Below, in pieces: positions 42,946 through 51,294 of a stretch of 64,000 nucleotides of DNA. Below the pieces are notes generated by a model that did not search any database, was not told where the DNA came from, and saw nothing but the letters and a program-made list of their open reading frames with translations. The position numbers were made by a program, and so were the translations under genes. Positions within the stretch are counted from its first letter, which is position 1, and every line of letters begins with the position of its first letter. Origin of the DNA: an uncultured Lachnospiraceae bacterium (lineage in GTDB: Bacteria; Bacillota; Clostridia; Lachnospirales; Lachnospiraceae); the NCBI GenBank assembly GCA_910585825.1, contig CAJUEY010000005.1:53799-117798 (forward strand), written 5' to 3'.

Positions 42946-43429
42946 GACACATCAGGTTCATGAATTTGGACCCGCATATGATAAAGATTCCAGGATTTTG
43001 ATTCTGGGGAGCTTTCCTTCGGTAAAATCCAGGGAGATGGGGTTTTATTACGGACATCCGAAGAACCGTTTCTGGAAACTTCTGGCCAATTTGTATCAGG
43101 CCAGAGAGCCGGAAGGAATTCCGGAGAAAAAAGCATTTTTGGCAGAACATCGGATTGCCCTCTGGGATGTGATTGCAAGCTGTGACATCACGGGCTCCAG
43201 TGACAGCAGCATCCGCAATGCAGTTGTAAATGATATCGGAAGTATTTTGAAAGATTCAAACATACAAAAGATTTATGCCAATGGGAAGAAGGCAGAAGGG
43301 CTGTATCAGAAATATATACAGCCTGTTACCGGAATTGATATTACAGGACTCCCCTCTACCAGTCCTGCAAATGCTGCTTTTTCTATGGAACGGCTGCTGC
43401 AGGCATGGAAAGGGATAAAAGGAGAATAA
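42938..43429 (+). CDS. DNA-deoxyinosine glycosylase (uracil-DNA glycosylase superfamily)
   Basis: The 163-residue protein matches the hypoxanthine-DNA glycosylase group of the UDG superfamily, which removes deaminated adenine from DNA. Motifs are ILGSFPSVKSREMGFYYGHPKNRFW (key GSFPS and GHPKNRFW), a central ALWDVIASC and the closing LPSTSPANA that replaces the usual catalytic His motif. Its start overlaps the last 8 bases of glgX, so it is translationally coupled to it. The pairing with glycogen breakdown has no obvious logic. A mismatch-uracil specificity is the alternative. Confidence 0.88.
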   Translation: MNKTHQVHEFGPAYDKDSRILILGSFPSVKSREMGFYYGHPKNRFWKLLANLYQAREPEGIPEKKAFLAEHRIALWDVIASCDITGSSDSSIRNAVVNDIGSILKDSNIQKIYANGKKAEGLYQKYIQPVTGIDITGLPSTSPANAAFSMERLLQAWKGIKGE

Positions 43430-43437
43430 AAAGATTT

Positions 43438-43941
43438 ATGTATGATGAACTGACACAAAAGGATATTGCGAAGATGAAGGAGGAGATCGAATACCGCAAG
43501 CTGGTTGTGCGCAGGGAGGCATTAGAAGCAGTAAAGGAAGCCAGGTCTCATGGAGATTTGAGTGAGAACTTTGAATATCATGCCGCCAAAAAGGACAAGA
43601 ACCAGAATGAAAGCCGCATCCGTTATCTGGAGAAAATGATCAAAACGGCGAAGGTGGTATCCGATCAGTCAAAAGAGGACGAAGTGGGACTGAACAACAG
43701 GGTGGAAATCTATTTTGAAGAGGATGACGAGACAGAATGGTTTACCATTGTTACGACGATTCGGGGAAATTCATTAAAAGGATTGATCAGTCCCGAGTCG
43801 CCGATTGGAAAAGCTGTTTTTGGACATAAAGCGGGGGATCGGGTAGAAGTAAAGGTAAACGAAGGCTACAGTTACTATGTACAGATCAGATCGATTGAAA
43901 AACAGGTAAATGATGAAGAAATCAGTATCAGGAAATTCTAA
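43438..43941 (+). CDS. GreA/GreB-family transcription elongation factor
   Basis: The 167-residue protein has the N-terminal coiled coil of Gre factors with the tip motif EARSHGDLSENFEYHAAKKDKN (key GDLSENFEY), whose acidic residues stimulate RNA cleavage by stalled polymerase. The C-terminal FKBP-like domain carries the late SPIGKAVFGHKAGDRVEVKV segment. The start at 43438 has AAAGGAG about 13 bases upstream, which is long; an earlier start at 43405 overlaps the glycosylase gene. A second, canonical GreA may exist elsewhere. Its end overlaps sortase B by 32 bases. Confidence 0.9.
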   Translation: MYDELTQKDIAKMKEEIEYRKLVVRREALEAVKEARSHGDLSENFEYHAAKKDKNQNESRIRYLEKMIKTAKVVSDQSKEDEVGLNNRVEIYFEEDDETEWFTIVTTIRGNSLKGLISPESPIGKAVFGHKAGDRVEVKVNEGYSYYVQIRSIEKQVNDEEISIRKF

Positions 43942-44704
43942 GAAAAGGATGATCTATTCTCTTGCGGGAATGCTTTTGCTGGGGATAGCATGTGATCAGC
44001 TCATAGACATCGGCGTCCAGTATCAGCAGGGAAAACATGTATATGCACGTTTTTGGAATGACGCCAAAGAGAATAATGATAAAAACGAGACAAGGCAGAA
44101 AGCAAAAAAACAGGCAGAAAACAGCGGCGAATTTGACTATCGCAAGTTTAAGATTGACTTTGATAACCTGAAAAAAGTCAATGAAGATATTATAGGGTGG
44201 ATTCGTTTTGACAAAAACGGCATCAATTATCCCGTCTTACAGGGAAGGGATAACGAAGAATATCTGAGAATTCTGCCGGATAAGACGAAAAATGCATCCG
44301 GAAGTATTTTTATGGATTATTTATGTTCTTCGGATTTTTCAGATTCCCATACGATTATATACGGACATAACATGAAAAATCTAAGTATGTTCGGCAGGCT
44401 GAAACAGTACCGGACGGTAGAAGGATATTATGAAAAAAACAGGTATTTTACGATTTATACGCCGGAGCAGACCTGTCGTTATGAAATTTTTGCATGGTAT
44501 GAAGCAGGCGTTGAGGATAGTGTTTATCAGATTGGATTTACCGATGAAGATGCATTTGGAGAATTTGTAGCTTTGATGTTGGAGCGAAGATATCAAGACA
44601 CGGATGTGACGGCGGATGAGAAGGATAAGATTGTGACGCTTTCCACCTGTTCTGCATCCGGAAAGAGATTTGTCGTACATGGGAAGATGATTGATTTAGA
44701 ATAA
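43910..44704 (+). CDS. srtB: Class B sortase
   Basis: Sortase B is a membrane-anchored transpeptidase that links proteins to the cell wall. The 264-residue protein has an N-terminal signal-anchor helix (MIYSLAGMLLLGIACD) and an external catalytic domain with the class B pattern INYPVLQGRDNEEYLR. The catalytic His is H153 in IIYGHNM, the nucleophile C247 in LSTCSASG and the Arg R253 in GKRFVVHG. The start at 43910 overlaps the Gre-like gene. No gene with an NPQTN-like sorting signal is nearby, so its substrates are elsewhere. Clostridial SrtB often anchors only a few proteins or pili. Confidence 0.94.
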   Translation: MMKKSVSGNSKKRMIYSLAGMLLLGIACDQLIDIGVQYQQGKHVYARFWNDAKENNDKNETRQKAKKQAENSGEFDYRKFKIDFDNLKKVNEDIIGWIRFDKNGINYPVLQGRDNEEYLRILPDKTKNASGSIFMDYLCSSDFSDSHTIIYGHNMKNLSMFGRLKQYRTVEGYYEKNRYFTIYTPEQTCRYEIFAWYEAGVEDSVYQIGFTDEDAFGEFVALMLERRYQDTDVTADEKDKIVTLSTCSASGKRFVVHGKMIDLE

Positions 44705-44718
44705 GAAGGAGACACGAT

Positions 44719-45168
44719 ATGAAACCGGAAGAGTTGTTACAGACATTGGTGAAAATGGTGAAAGAAACAGAAACGGGAAAACTGAAATGGCGTCTAACAG
44801 TGCAGACAACAGAAGGAAATGAGGAGAAATATACAGTGGAAGAGGAAGGGAATGTCTGGATTGTAGACGAGTGCTATGTTTCTTATGACTGTACCTTTCA
44901 GGGCAAAGAATTCTGCATGATTACTTATGAGATGATCCGGACCTTGCAGGATAAAGTGCGTACCGTAAATTATGTCTTTATTCCTCCTAAAGGGATTCGT
45001 CTTTTTTCCCTGCATACCTTGTTAGAGCACAGTGTGAAGGCGGATGCCGTTTTGATCTCACAGGTACATACTCTGTGGGAGACATTGATGAAACTGGTAA
45101 AAGAAGGCAGCAGCCAGGTGGATTTTCAGATTACACAGGCTGATGTAAATGTGGAGGAGGATATGTAG
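44719..45168 (+). CDS. Conserved hypothetical protein
   Basis: The 149-residue product is soluble and mixed alpha/beta, with no signal peptide or motif I can name. It begins MKPEELLQTLVKMVKETETGKL and has a central YVSYDCTFQGKEFCMITYEM. It ends in an amphipathic helix, TLWETLMKLVKEG. AGAAGGAG lies 9 bases before the ATG. It is 14 bases after sortase B and 55 bases before the CysN-like gene, so it is probably co-transcribed with both. No function is proposed. Confidence 0.7.
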   Translation: MKPEELLQTLVKMVKETETGKLKWRLTVQTTEGNEEKYTVEEEGNVWIVDECYVSYDCTFQGKEFCMITYEMIRTLQDKVRTVNYVFIPPKGIRLFSLHTLLEHSVKADAVLISQVHTLWETLMKLVKEGSSQVDFQITQADVNVEEDM

Positions 45169-45223
45169 CGGTTATCTGGCGCTGCTATTACATTCGACTA
45201 ATGGATAAGGGGGGTGTCTGTAG

Positions 45224-47131
45224 ATGACAGCGCAGCCAAAATATATAGGCAATATTGAAAGAGAAGCGGTTTATCGGATCAGAGAGAAATTTCCTTATGG
45301 GAGAGATGCGGTCTTTGAAGAGGCGCAGAATCAGGAAGAAGAAGAATTCCTTTTGGAATTGGCAAGACTGGCGCTGTATCCGGAGAAACCGCTGTTGTCT
45401 TTTTCTAAGAAAGAAGAATATCTGTGTGAAGGATGGGACCCGAAACAGGAGACGCAGTCTTTTTTTCAGATCATTGAAAAAATTCCTTCCGGCAGACAGG
45501 TGCAGAAACTGATTGTCTGCGGAGGCGTAGACGACGGAAAATCCACGTTGATCGGCAGAATCTTATACGATACCAAAACCCGGGAAGAAAAAGAAGAAAT
45601 CCATTCAGATCCGAAATTTCTACGGAAAGATCAGAGTGTGGATTATGCCCTATTGGCAGGGGCGACGGAAGAAGAGGCGCGTCAGGGGATTACGGTTCAG
45701 GTCTCCTACAGCCTTTTTGACTGGGAAGACTGCTGTTTTCTTATGGCGGATGTGCCGGGGCACGAAGAGTATACCCATAATATGGCATTTGCCGCATCCG
45801 GCGTGGATACGGCAGTCATCATGATAGCTGCGAATAAGGGCATTGTGCCCCAGACGAGGCGGCACGCCAGAATCTGTCATTTTATGGGAATCCGCAATTT
45901 GATTTTTGCGGTTAACAAAATGGATATGGTTTCTTTTGAGGAAAAAGTTTTTCTACAGCTTTCCGAAGAAATCAAGCAGATGCTGGAGGAATATTCCGAC
46001 TGCAGATTTGCAGTGATTCCAGTGGCTGCAAAAAGCGGCGTCAATATGACGCGGGCATCCGATGAGATGGGCTGGTATGAAGGCGGTACGCTCTTAGATG
46101 CGTTAAAGCAGCCGTTGCCGCAGAAAAAGAGTGAAACAGAATTTTTCTGTATGCCGGTGCAGAGAACCTGCAAGTCCAGCCAGATGAAGAATGCTGCGGT
46201 GAAAAAGAGGGTAATCCAGGGAGAGATCGTTTCCGGCAGCATAAAAGCGGGAGATGAGATTTTTGTGTCTCCCACAGGCAGACGGGCCAAAATAGAAAAT
46301 ATTTATCTTCTGGATCAAAAAACAGATCATGCAGTATGTACAGATCCCATTGGCATTGAACTGGATCGGGAACTGGATGTGGGAAGAGGATATGTTTTGA
46401 CAGAGGGAGATGATCTGGCTGTTGCAGACCGCATTGAGGCAGATATTTTATGGACTTCGGACAATCGTCTGACACAGGGAAAACGCTATCAGGCTGTAGT
46501 GGGAACAACAGCCGTTACTGCAGTAGTTACCAAAATTTGTTATCAGATTGATGTGAATACAGGAGAACACAGTTATGCCGAATATCTGACGAAAAATGCT
46601 CTGGCGCGGTGTGAAATCTGTTTTTCCAGACCGATTGCATTGACCTGTGAAAAAAAGAATCGAAAAGTCGGAACCATAAGGCTTGTGGAGAGGGAAAGCG
46701 AACTTCTGGCGGCATACGGCAATATCATGCTTACCATTTCCGAAGAAAGCTGGAAAAAAGACGGAAGAGATGTGGCGTCTTCGGAACGGGAGGCGGCTCT
46801 TGGTCAAAAGGGAGGGATAATCCTGTTTTCCGGTGGAAAAAAGACGGGCATGTATATGAATTATACGGAACGATATCTGCTTCGTATGGGATTCCATACC
46901 ATTCAGATTCCTTCCGTGGAATCCGGGGCAAAGGATATGCAGTGTATCCGTACTTGTTTAGATGCGGGATTGATTCTGCTGATTTCCCTGCAGACATTCC
47001 AAAAAGAGGCAGTGATTTCTCTGGCAGCGGAAAAAGGGCGGGTTTTCGACGCAGCGGAATTTTTGGATCTGGAAGAAAATATGGGTGTGATTTTAAAACA
47101 GATTAAAATATGGGCGTCTGAGCTGATTTGA
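45224..47131 (+). CDS. Orphan CysN-like GTPase with degenerate APS-kinase-like C-terminus
   Basis: Residues about 95-320 are a translation-factor-type GTPase of the CysN group: G1 GGVDDGKST near 100, the CysN-like YALLAGATEEEARQGITV switch, G3 DVPGHEEY near 176 and G4 NKMD near 231. Two beta-barrel domains follow to about 515. CysN activates CysD in ATP sulfurylase, but no CysD or sulfate gene is in the window. The last 105 residues align in order with APS kinase, yet the P-loop reads ILFSGGKKTG instead of GLSGSGKST, so kinase activity is unlikely. An extra 94-residue Glu-rich N-terminus is unlike classic CysN. AAGGGGGGTG precedes the ATG. The actual role is unknown. Confidence 0.8.
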   Translation: MTAQPKYIGNIEREAVYRIREKFPYGRDAVFEEAQNQEEEEFLLELARLALYPEKPLLSFSKKEEYLCEGWDPKQETQSFFQIIEKIPSGRQVQKLIVCGGVDDGKSTLIGRILYDTKTREEKEEIHSDPKFLRKDQSVDYALLAGATEEEARQGITVQVSYSLFDWEDCCFLMADVPGHEEYTHNMAFAASGVDTAVIMIAANKGIVPQTRRHARICHFMGIRNLIFAVNKMDMVSFEEKVFLQLSEEIKQMLEEYSDCRFAVIPVAAKSGVNMTRASDEMGWYEGGTLLDALKQPLPQKKSETEFFCMPVQRTCKSSQMKNAAVKKRVIQGEIVSGSIKAGDEIFVSPTGRRAKIENIYLLDQKTDHAVCTDPIGIELDRELDVGRGYVLTEGDDLAVADRIEADILWTSDNRLTQGKRYQAVVGTTAVTAVVTKICYQIDVNTGEHSYAEYLTKNALARCEICFSRPIALTCEKKNRKVGTIRLVERESELLAAYGNIMLTISEESWKKDGRDVASSEREAALGQKGGIILFSGGKKTGMYMNYTERYLLRMGFHTIQIPSVESGAKDMQCIRTCLDAGLILLISLQTFQKEAVISLAAEKGRVFDAAEFLDLEENMGVILKQIKIWASELI

Positions 47132-47253
47132 TGGTAAGGAAACAGAATTGTTTGGGATCTAACGGGGCGGACCGACGGCATTCATAAATGTGATTAAACC
47201 ATTGGAAAATGGGAAAAATAGTAAAAAACATTTATGAAGAACGGAGACAGGTT

Positions 47254-48417
47254 ATGTTGGAGAAAAACGCTATAATCCCATTTATGAAGAAATTTGATCA
47301 ATATCCCTTCTGTATCAAAATGGATCAGAAAGAATACAGAATCGGAGATGGGAAGCCTCAGTTTACGGTGAATTTCAAAAGAATGATTCCCCTTACCTCC
47401 CTTATGACGAGCACTTCCCTTTCCCTGGGAGAGGCTTATATGAACGGAGATATAGAAATAGAAGGAGATTTATACGATGCATTGGATCATTTTTTGGGAC
47501 AGATGGACCGGTTTTCCACAAATAAAGCCGCATTGAAAAAGCTGATGTTTCCTTCAACGGCAAAGAAGAACCAGAAAGAGGAAGTGCAGAGCCACTATGA
47601 CATCGGCAATGATTTTTACCGGCTCTGGCTGGATGAAACGATGAGCTATTCCTGCGGTTATTTTATGCATGAGGAGGATTCTCTTTATCAGGCGCAGGTC
47701 AACAAGGTAGACTATATCTTAAAAAAACTATATCTGAAAGAAGGAATGTCGCTGCTTGATATAGGCTGCGGCTGGGGATTTTTACTGATAGAAGCCGCCA
47801 AAAAATATGGCGTGCATGGTACGGGGATTACGTTGAGCCAGGAACAGTATAAAGAGTTTAAGCGGCGGATTTTGAAGGAGCATTTGGAGAAATTTCTTAC
47901 TGTGGAGCTTATGGATTACCGGGATCTGCCGAAATATGGAAAAACCTTTGACCGCATTGTGAGCATCGGCATGGTGGAACACGTGGGCCGGGATAATTAT
48001 CAGCTTTTTATGGATTGTGCAAAAGAGATATTGAAACCGGGAGGACTTTTTCTGCTCCATTTTATCAGCGCCTTAAAAGAGCATGCCGGAGATCCGTGGA
48101 TCAAAAAATATATTTTTCCCGGAGGCGTCATTCCAAGTCTTCGGGAAATGCTTTCCTGTGCGGCGGAAGACGGATTTCATACGATGGATGTGGAAAATCT
48201 GCGTCTTCACTATAACCGGACGCTGCTGTGCTGGGAAAAGAATTACAGAGAGCACTTAGATGAAGTACGGAACATGTTTGATGAGCGGTTTGTCAGAATG
48301 TGGGATTTGTATTTATCCTCCTGTGCAGCGACTTTTCACAATGGAATCATTGATCTGCATCAGGTTTTATTTACAAAGGGAGTCAACAATCAGCTGCCGT
48401 TGGAAAGGTGGTATTAA
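47254..48417 (+). CDS. cfa: Cyclopropane-fatty-acyl-phospholipid synthase
   Basis: Cfa methylates double bonds of membrane phospholipids using S-adenosylmethionine, usually in stationary phase or under acid stress. The ATG at 47254 is preferred, with CGGAGACAGG just upstream. The SAM-binding motif LDIGCGWGFLLIEAA lies near residue 170. The family motifs QSHYDIGNDFYRLWLDETMSYSCGYF (key HYDIGNDFY) and SIGMVEHVGRDNY are intact. Length 387 is normal. It is about 120 bases after the CysN-like gene, with no clear promoter in between. A plus-strand hairpin follows at 48448. Confidence 0.94.
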   Translation: MLEKNAIIPFMKKFDQYPFCIKMDQKEYRIGDGKPQFTVNFKRMIPLTSLMTSTSLSLGEAYMNGDIEIEGDLYDALDHFLGQMDRFSTNKAALKKLMFPSTAKKNQKEEVQSHYDIGNDFYRLWLDETMSYSCGYFMHEEDSLYQAQVNKVDYILKKLYLKEGMSLLDIGCGWGFLLIEAAKKYGVHGTGITLSQEQYKEFKRRILKEHLEKFLTVELMDYRDLPKYGKTFDRIVSIGMVEHVGRDNYQLFMDCAKEILKPGGLFLLHFISALKEHAGDPWIKKYIFPGGVIPSLREMLSCAAEDGFHTMDVENLRLHYNRTLLCWEKNYREHLDEVRNMFDERFVRMWDLYLSSCAATFHNGIIDLHQVLFTKGVNNQLPLERWY

Positions 48418-48442
48418 TCCTGCCGGATAAATCTGCGGCAGC

Positions 48443-48473
48443 AAAAAAAGAATGCAGCCAAAGCTGCATTCTT
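48443..48473 (-). terminator. Intrinsic terminator for minus-strand transcription (aroK)
   Basis: AAGAATGCAGC (48448-48458) pairs perfectly with GCTGCATTCTT (48463-48473) around a 4-base loop. Seven A residues at 48443-48449 become the U run only when read on the minus strand. It therefore best fits the end of the aroK transcript about 200 bases beyond its stop. It may also protect the 3' end of cfa mRNA. Confidence 0.65.
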
Positions 48474-48486
48474 AAGGGGAGAGTTT

Positions 48487-48585
48487 ATGAAAAAGTTTTA
48501 TTTGCTATCAAATGAAGTAATGAGTGGGGGAACTTCATTTGATGAATTTAGTATATCCAGAAATTGTGTTTATTTGGTGTCCTAA
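48487..48585 (+). CDS. Possible 32-residue small protein containing a long inverted repeat
   Basis: An ATG at 48487 with GGGGAG 6 bases upstream opens a 32-codon frame (MKKFYLLSNEVMSGG...). Inside it lies a perfect 12-bp inverted repeat (48507-48518 with 48532-48543) separated by 13 bases. The repeat could mean this is an RNA structure rather than a protein. No similar protein comes to mind. From 48586 to 48671 I see nothing further. Confidence 0.3.
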   Translation: MKKFYLLSNEVMSGGTSFDEFSISRNCVYLVS

Positions 48586-48671
48586 AAATGAAAGGTTTAT
48601 GAAGAAATTCTAACATTTATTTAAAAAAGTATATAGAAGCCAGCATATCCGCCAAGCTTGGAAACTGAGCT

Positions 48672-49226
48672 TTACAGCTTGCCATAGGGGACTTGATTTG
48701 GATTCTGCAGCTTATCCACGATTTCCTGGCAGATCTCTTCTTTGCTTTTGCCGTCTGTTTCGATGATTAGATCTGCTGCGGCTTCGTACTTTTCTCTTCT
48801 TTTTTCCATAAGTTCTGAAATATAGGAAACGCTTTTATTATGTTCTAAAAGCGGCCGGTCGTGATTGTCCTTTACCCGATTATAAATCGTTTCCGGTTTT
48901 GCGGTTAGAAGTACAATTTTGCCGTTTTTCTTCATTTCAACGACATTCTGGCTGCGCATGGGGACGCCGCCGCCGCAGGAAATGACGGTATTTGATTTTG
49001 CCTGCAGCTCGATCAAAAGGTTGGTTTCTAAGGTGCGGAAGTATTCTTCTCCATATTTGTCAAAAATGTCAGAAATAGACATGCCCTCCCTCTGGGCGAT
49101 CAGCGCATCCATTTCTATCGTCTCCATGGCGAACATACTGCTTAGACAGTTTGCAATCGTTGTTTTTCCGCTTCCCATAAATCCGATCAACGCAATATTG
49201 TGATCAAAAGGTGGTTTTGATTTCAT
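48672..49226 (-). CDS. aroK: Shikimate kinase
   Basis: It phosphorylates shikimate at the 3-hydroxyl in the common aromatic pathway, supplying chorismate to routes that include PheA in this window. Walker A is GFMGSGKTT near residue 15. Substrate residues are seen as EMDALI near 39, FRTLE near 63 and CGGGVP near 84, and the lid is DRPLL near 123. Length 184 is slightly above the usual 170-175. AAAAGGAG lies 13 bases before the ATG, longer than ideal. It stands alone on the minus strand, divergent from the ArsC/Spx-like gene. Confidence 0.94.
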   Translation of the reverse strand: MKSKPPFDHNIALIGFMGSGKTTIANCLSSMFAMETIEMDALIAQREGMSISDIFDKYGEEYFRTLETNLLIELQAKSNTVISCGGGVPMRSQNVVEMKKNGKIVLLTAKPETIYNRVKDNHDRPLLEHNKSVSYISELMEKRREKYEAAADLIIETDGKSKEEICQEIVDKLQNPNQVPYGKL

Positions 49227-49331
49227 GATTTTTCACAGACTCCTTTTCTTGATAGTTGTGTTCCTGTTTTGTAAACATATCTGATTATACCAAAAATACG
49301 ATAAGAAGACAATTTGTCGGGCGAAAACATA

Positions 49332-49360
49332 TTGTTGAAAAGGGGGATTTGCTATATACT
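49332..49360 (+). promoter_or_regulatory. Promoter of the ArsC/Spx-like gene
   Basis: TTGTTG (49332-49337), a 17-base spacer and TATACT (49355-49360) lie 33 bases before the ATG at 49394. Confidence 0.6.
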
Positions 49361-49393
49361 GAGTTTATGAATAAGCAAGAAGGAGAATGGAAT

Positions 49394-49744
49394 ATGCAAT
49401 TAATTGAATATGCGAAATGCAGTACTTGTAAAAAAGCGAAAAACTGGCTGGATGCGAAAGGACTCTCTTATGAAACCCGTCCGATCAAAGAAGAAAATCC
49501 AACAGCAGAAGAATTGAAAGCGTGGCATAAAAAAAGCGGCCTTCCTCTGAAACGGTTTTTTAATACCAGTGGAAATCTCTATAAGGAACTGGGGTTGAAG
49601 GACAAGCTTGGAGAGATGGGGGAAGAAGAGCAGTATCAGCTTCTGGCTACAGATGGGATGCTGGTGAAACGGCCGATTCTGCTGGAAGGGGATATGGTTT
49701 TGGTTGGATTCAAAGAGAAGGAATGGGAAGAGAAGATGTCGTAA
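49394..49744 (+). CDS. ArsC/Spx-family thioredoxin-fold protein
   Basis: The 116-residue protein has the ArsC/Spx/YffB fold. The active segment is YAKCSTCKKAKNWL near residue 5, with a CxxC pair as in Spx and MgsR. Later motifs are FNTSGNLYKELGLKD and LVKRPILLEGDMVLVGF. Members are either arsenate-reductase-like enzymes or Spx-type redox regulators of RNA polymerase; sequence alone does not decide. The ATG at 49394 has AAGGAGA about 8 bases upstream. It is monocistronic, with no arsenic-resistance neighbour, so a redox role is at least as likely. Confidence 0.85.
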   Translation: MQLIEYAKCSTCKKAKNWLDAKGLSYETRPIKEENPTAEELKAWHKKSGLPLKRFFNTSGNLYKELGLKDKLGEMGEEEQYQLLATDGMLVKRPILLEGDMVLVGFKEKEWEEKMS

Positions 49745-49748
49745 AAAT

Positions 49749-49775
49749 GCGAGGTCGGAAATCAATCCGCCTCGC
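49749..49775 (+). terminator. Likely terminator after the ArsC/Spx-like gene
   Basis: GCGAGG and CGGA pair with TCCG and CCTCGC (49749-49775) around a 6-base loop with one bulged T. Only a short TTT follows, so efficiency is uncertain. Confidence 0.5.
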
Positions 49776-49832
49776 TGCAGTTTAATCCGCATTATTTGCC
49801 TTACATCTTTCTTGGAGCGTTATTTAAAAAAA

Positions 49833-51020
49833 TCACGCTCCAATTTCCTCTGGTTCCTTTTTCGCATACAACAGTTTCAGCAAAATCGGAGTAAAAACGC
49901 TTGAAACAATAATCAACAGGATTACCGAAGTAAAATATTCTGAAGTTAAAAGTCCCACAGACAATCCTTTCTGTGCCACAATCAAGGCAACTTCCCCTCT
50001 GGTCATCATACCCACGCCGATTTTCAGGCTGTCCGGAAAAGAAAATTTGCAGATCTTCGCCATGAGGCCACAGCCAATAATTTTAGTGATAAGGGCAATT
50101 ATGACAAATCCAACGGAAAATAAAAGGATGCTGCCGGTGAAATGCTCAATGCTCGTTTTAAAACCAATGCTTGCAAAAAATATAGGGCCGAAAATCATAT
50201 AAGAGCTGATTTCCATTTTCTGGTCTATGTAAGAGGAATCCTGAATGGAGCAGAGCACAACGCCCGCTACATAAGCTCCCGTAATATCTGCAATCCCAAA
50301 ATAACGTTCCGCTGCGTAGGCAAAGAAAAAACACAGCGCAAGACTTAAAATCGGAATTCTTTGGGTATGAGGATATTTTTCGTTCAGCTTTTTAAATATT
50401 CTGTAAACAACCATACCTACCACAAATGCCAAAAGGAAGAAAAGCAGCGTGGAAAAGACAACGCTTGTGGGATTGGAATCCGGATTTTTAAAGCCAATGA
50501 CAAAGGTCAGGACAATAATTCCAATGACATCGTCAATAATAGCGGCGCTTAATATTGTAGTGCCGACCTTGCCTTTTAGTTTGCCCATCTCTTTTAAAGA
50601 CTGAACGGTGATGCTGACGCTGGTGGCAGTCATAATCACACCCATAAAAACAGCCTTATAAAATGCCTCAGATCCCCAGGGAGCCGCTCCATAAAAACCC
50701 ATATAAAACAGCGTGCCGCCGATTAATGGAATGAAAACGCCCGCACAGGCAATCAAAAGGGCGATCGGACCTGTTTTCATCAGTTCCTTTAAATCTGTTT
50801 CAAGACCTGCGGAAAACATCAGAAGTACCACGCCTACTTCCGCCATTTCTACCAGAAAGTCAGACTGATGTACAAATCCCAATACGCTGGGGCCGATCAA
50901 AAGTCCCGCAATAATTTCGCCCACAACCTGAGGCGCTTTGCACTTTCTTGCCAGTATTCCAAACAATTTTGCAAAAACAATAATAATTGCCAGATCCTTA
51001 AATACACTGTATGCTTCCAT
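49833..51020 (-). CDS. CPA2-type cation:proton antiporter
   Basis: The 395-residue membrane protein has about 12-13 helices and belongs to the Na+/H+ or K+/H+ exchanger domain family (CPA2). Features are the early KCKAPQVVGEIIAGLLIGPSVLG loop (key PQVVGEIIAGLLIGP), a GLETDLKELMKTG motif near residue 73 and the central AAIIDDVIGIIVL, whose acidic pair is the expected ion site. Near the end, GMMTRGEVALIVAQ is also typical. There is no C-terminal TrkA-N domain. GAGGG precedes the ATG and an extended -10 promoter lies at 51070. It probably handles pH or sodium homeostasis; the ion is unknown. Confidence 0.93.
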   Translation of the reverse strand: MEAYSVFKDLAIIIVFAKLFGILARKCKAPQVVGEIIAGLLIGPSVLGFVHQSDFLVEMAEVGVVLLMFSAGLETDLKELMKTGPIALLIACAGVFIPLIGGTLFYMGFYGAAPWGSEAFYKAVFMGVIMTATSVSITVQSLKEMGKLKGKVGTTILSAAIIDDVIGIIVLTFVIGFKNPDSNPTSVVFSTLLFFLLAFVVGMVVYRIFKKLNEKYPHTQRIPILSLALCFFFAYAAERYFGIADITGAYVAGVVLCSIQDSSYIDQKMEISSYMIFGPIFFASIGFKTSIEHFTGSILLFSVGFVIIALITKIIGCGLMAKICKFSFPDSLKIGVGMMTRGEVALIVAQKGLSVGLLTSEYFTSVILLIIVSSVFTPILLKLLYAKKEPEEIGA

Positions 51021-51069
51021 CTTTTTCCCTCGCTTTTGTATTGTTTTATCAAAGATTTTCTAATCAATG

Positions 51070-51097
51070 ATTATAGCACAAAATTTTATCTGGTAAA
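51070..51097 (-). promoter_or_regulatory. Promoter of the antiporter gene
   Basis: On the minus strand TTTACC (51097-51092), a 16-base spacer and a perfect TATAAT (51075-51070) with the extended TGC lie about 50 bases before the ATG. The remaining plus-strand stretch 51098-51294 holds only an imperfect ATCATCC/GGATGAT inverted repeat (51147-51185). Confidence 0.6.
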
Positions 51098-51294
51098 GAG
51101 TATTTTTCTCTTATTTAAGGAAATTCATCCTTGTTCCAAAAGATCATCCAGAAGTATCCCCGGAGATTCATGACACGGATGATACAGGGACTTTTGTATG
51201 GACAGAGTATTTACATCCGAACATTTTTGGTTTATTTTATAGTATGATCCAATGTAAAAATGTAAAAAAGAAGATGAAAAGGAGTACAGATGAA

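Noticed and set aside
48448..48473. Hairpin after cfa as a plus-strand terminator
   Set aside because: The T run exists only on the minus strand; plus-strand sequence after the stem is AAGGGGAG.
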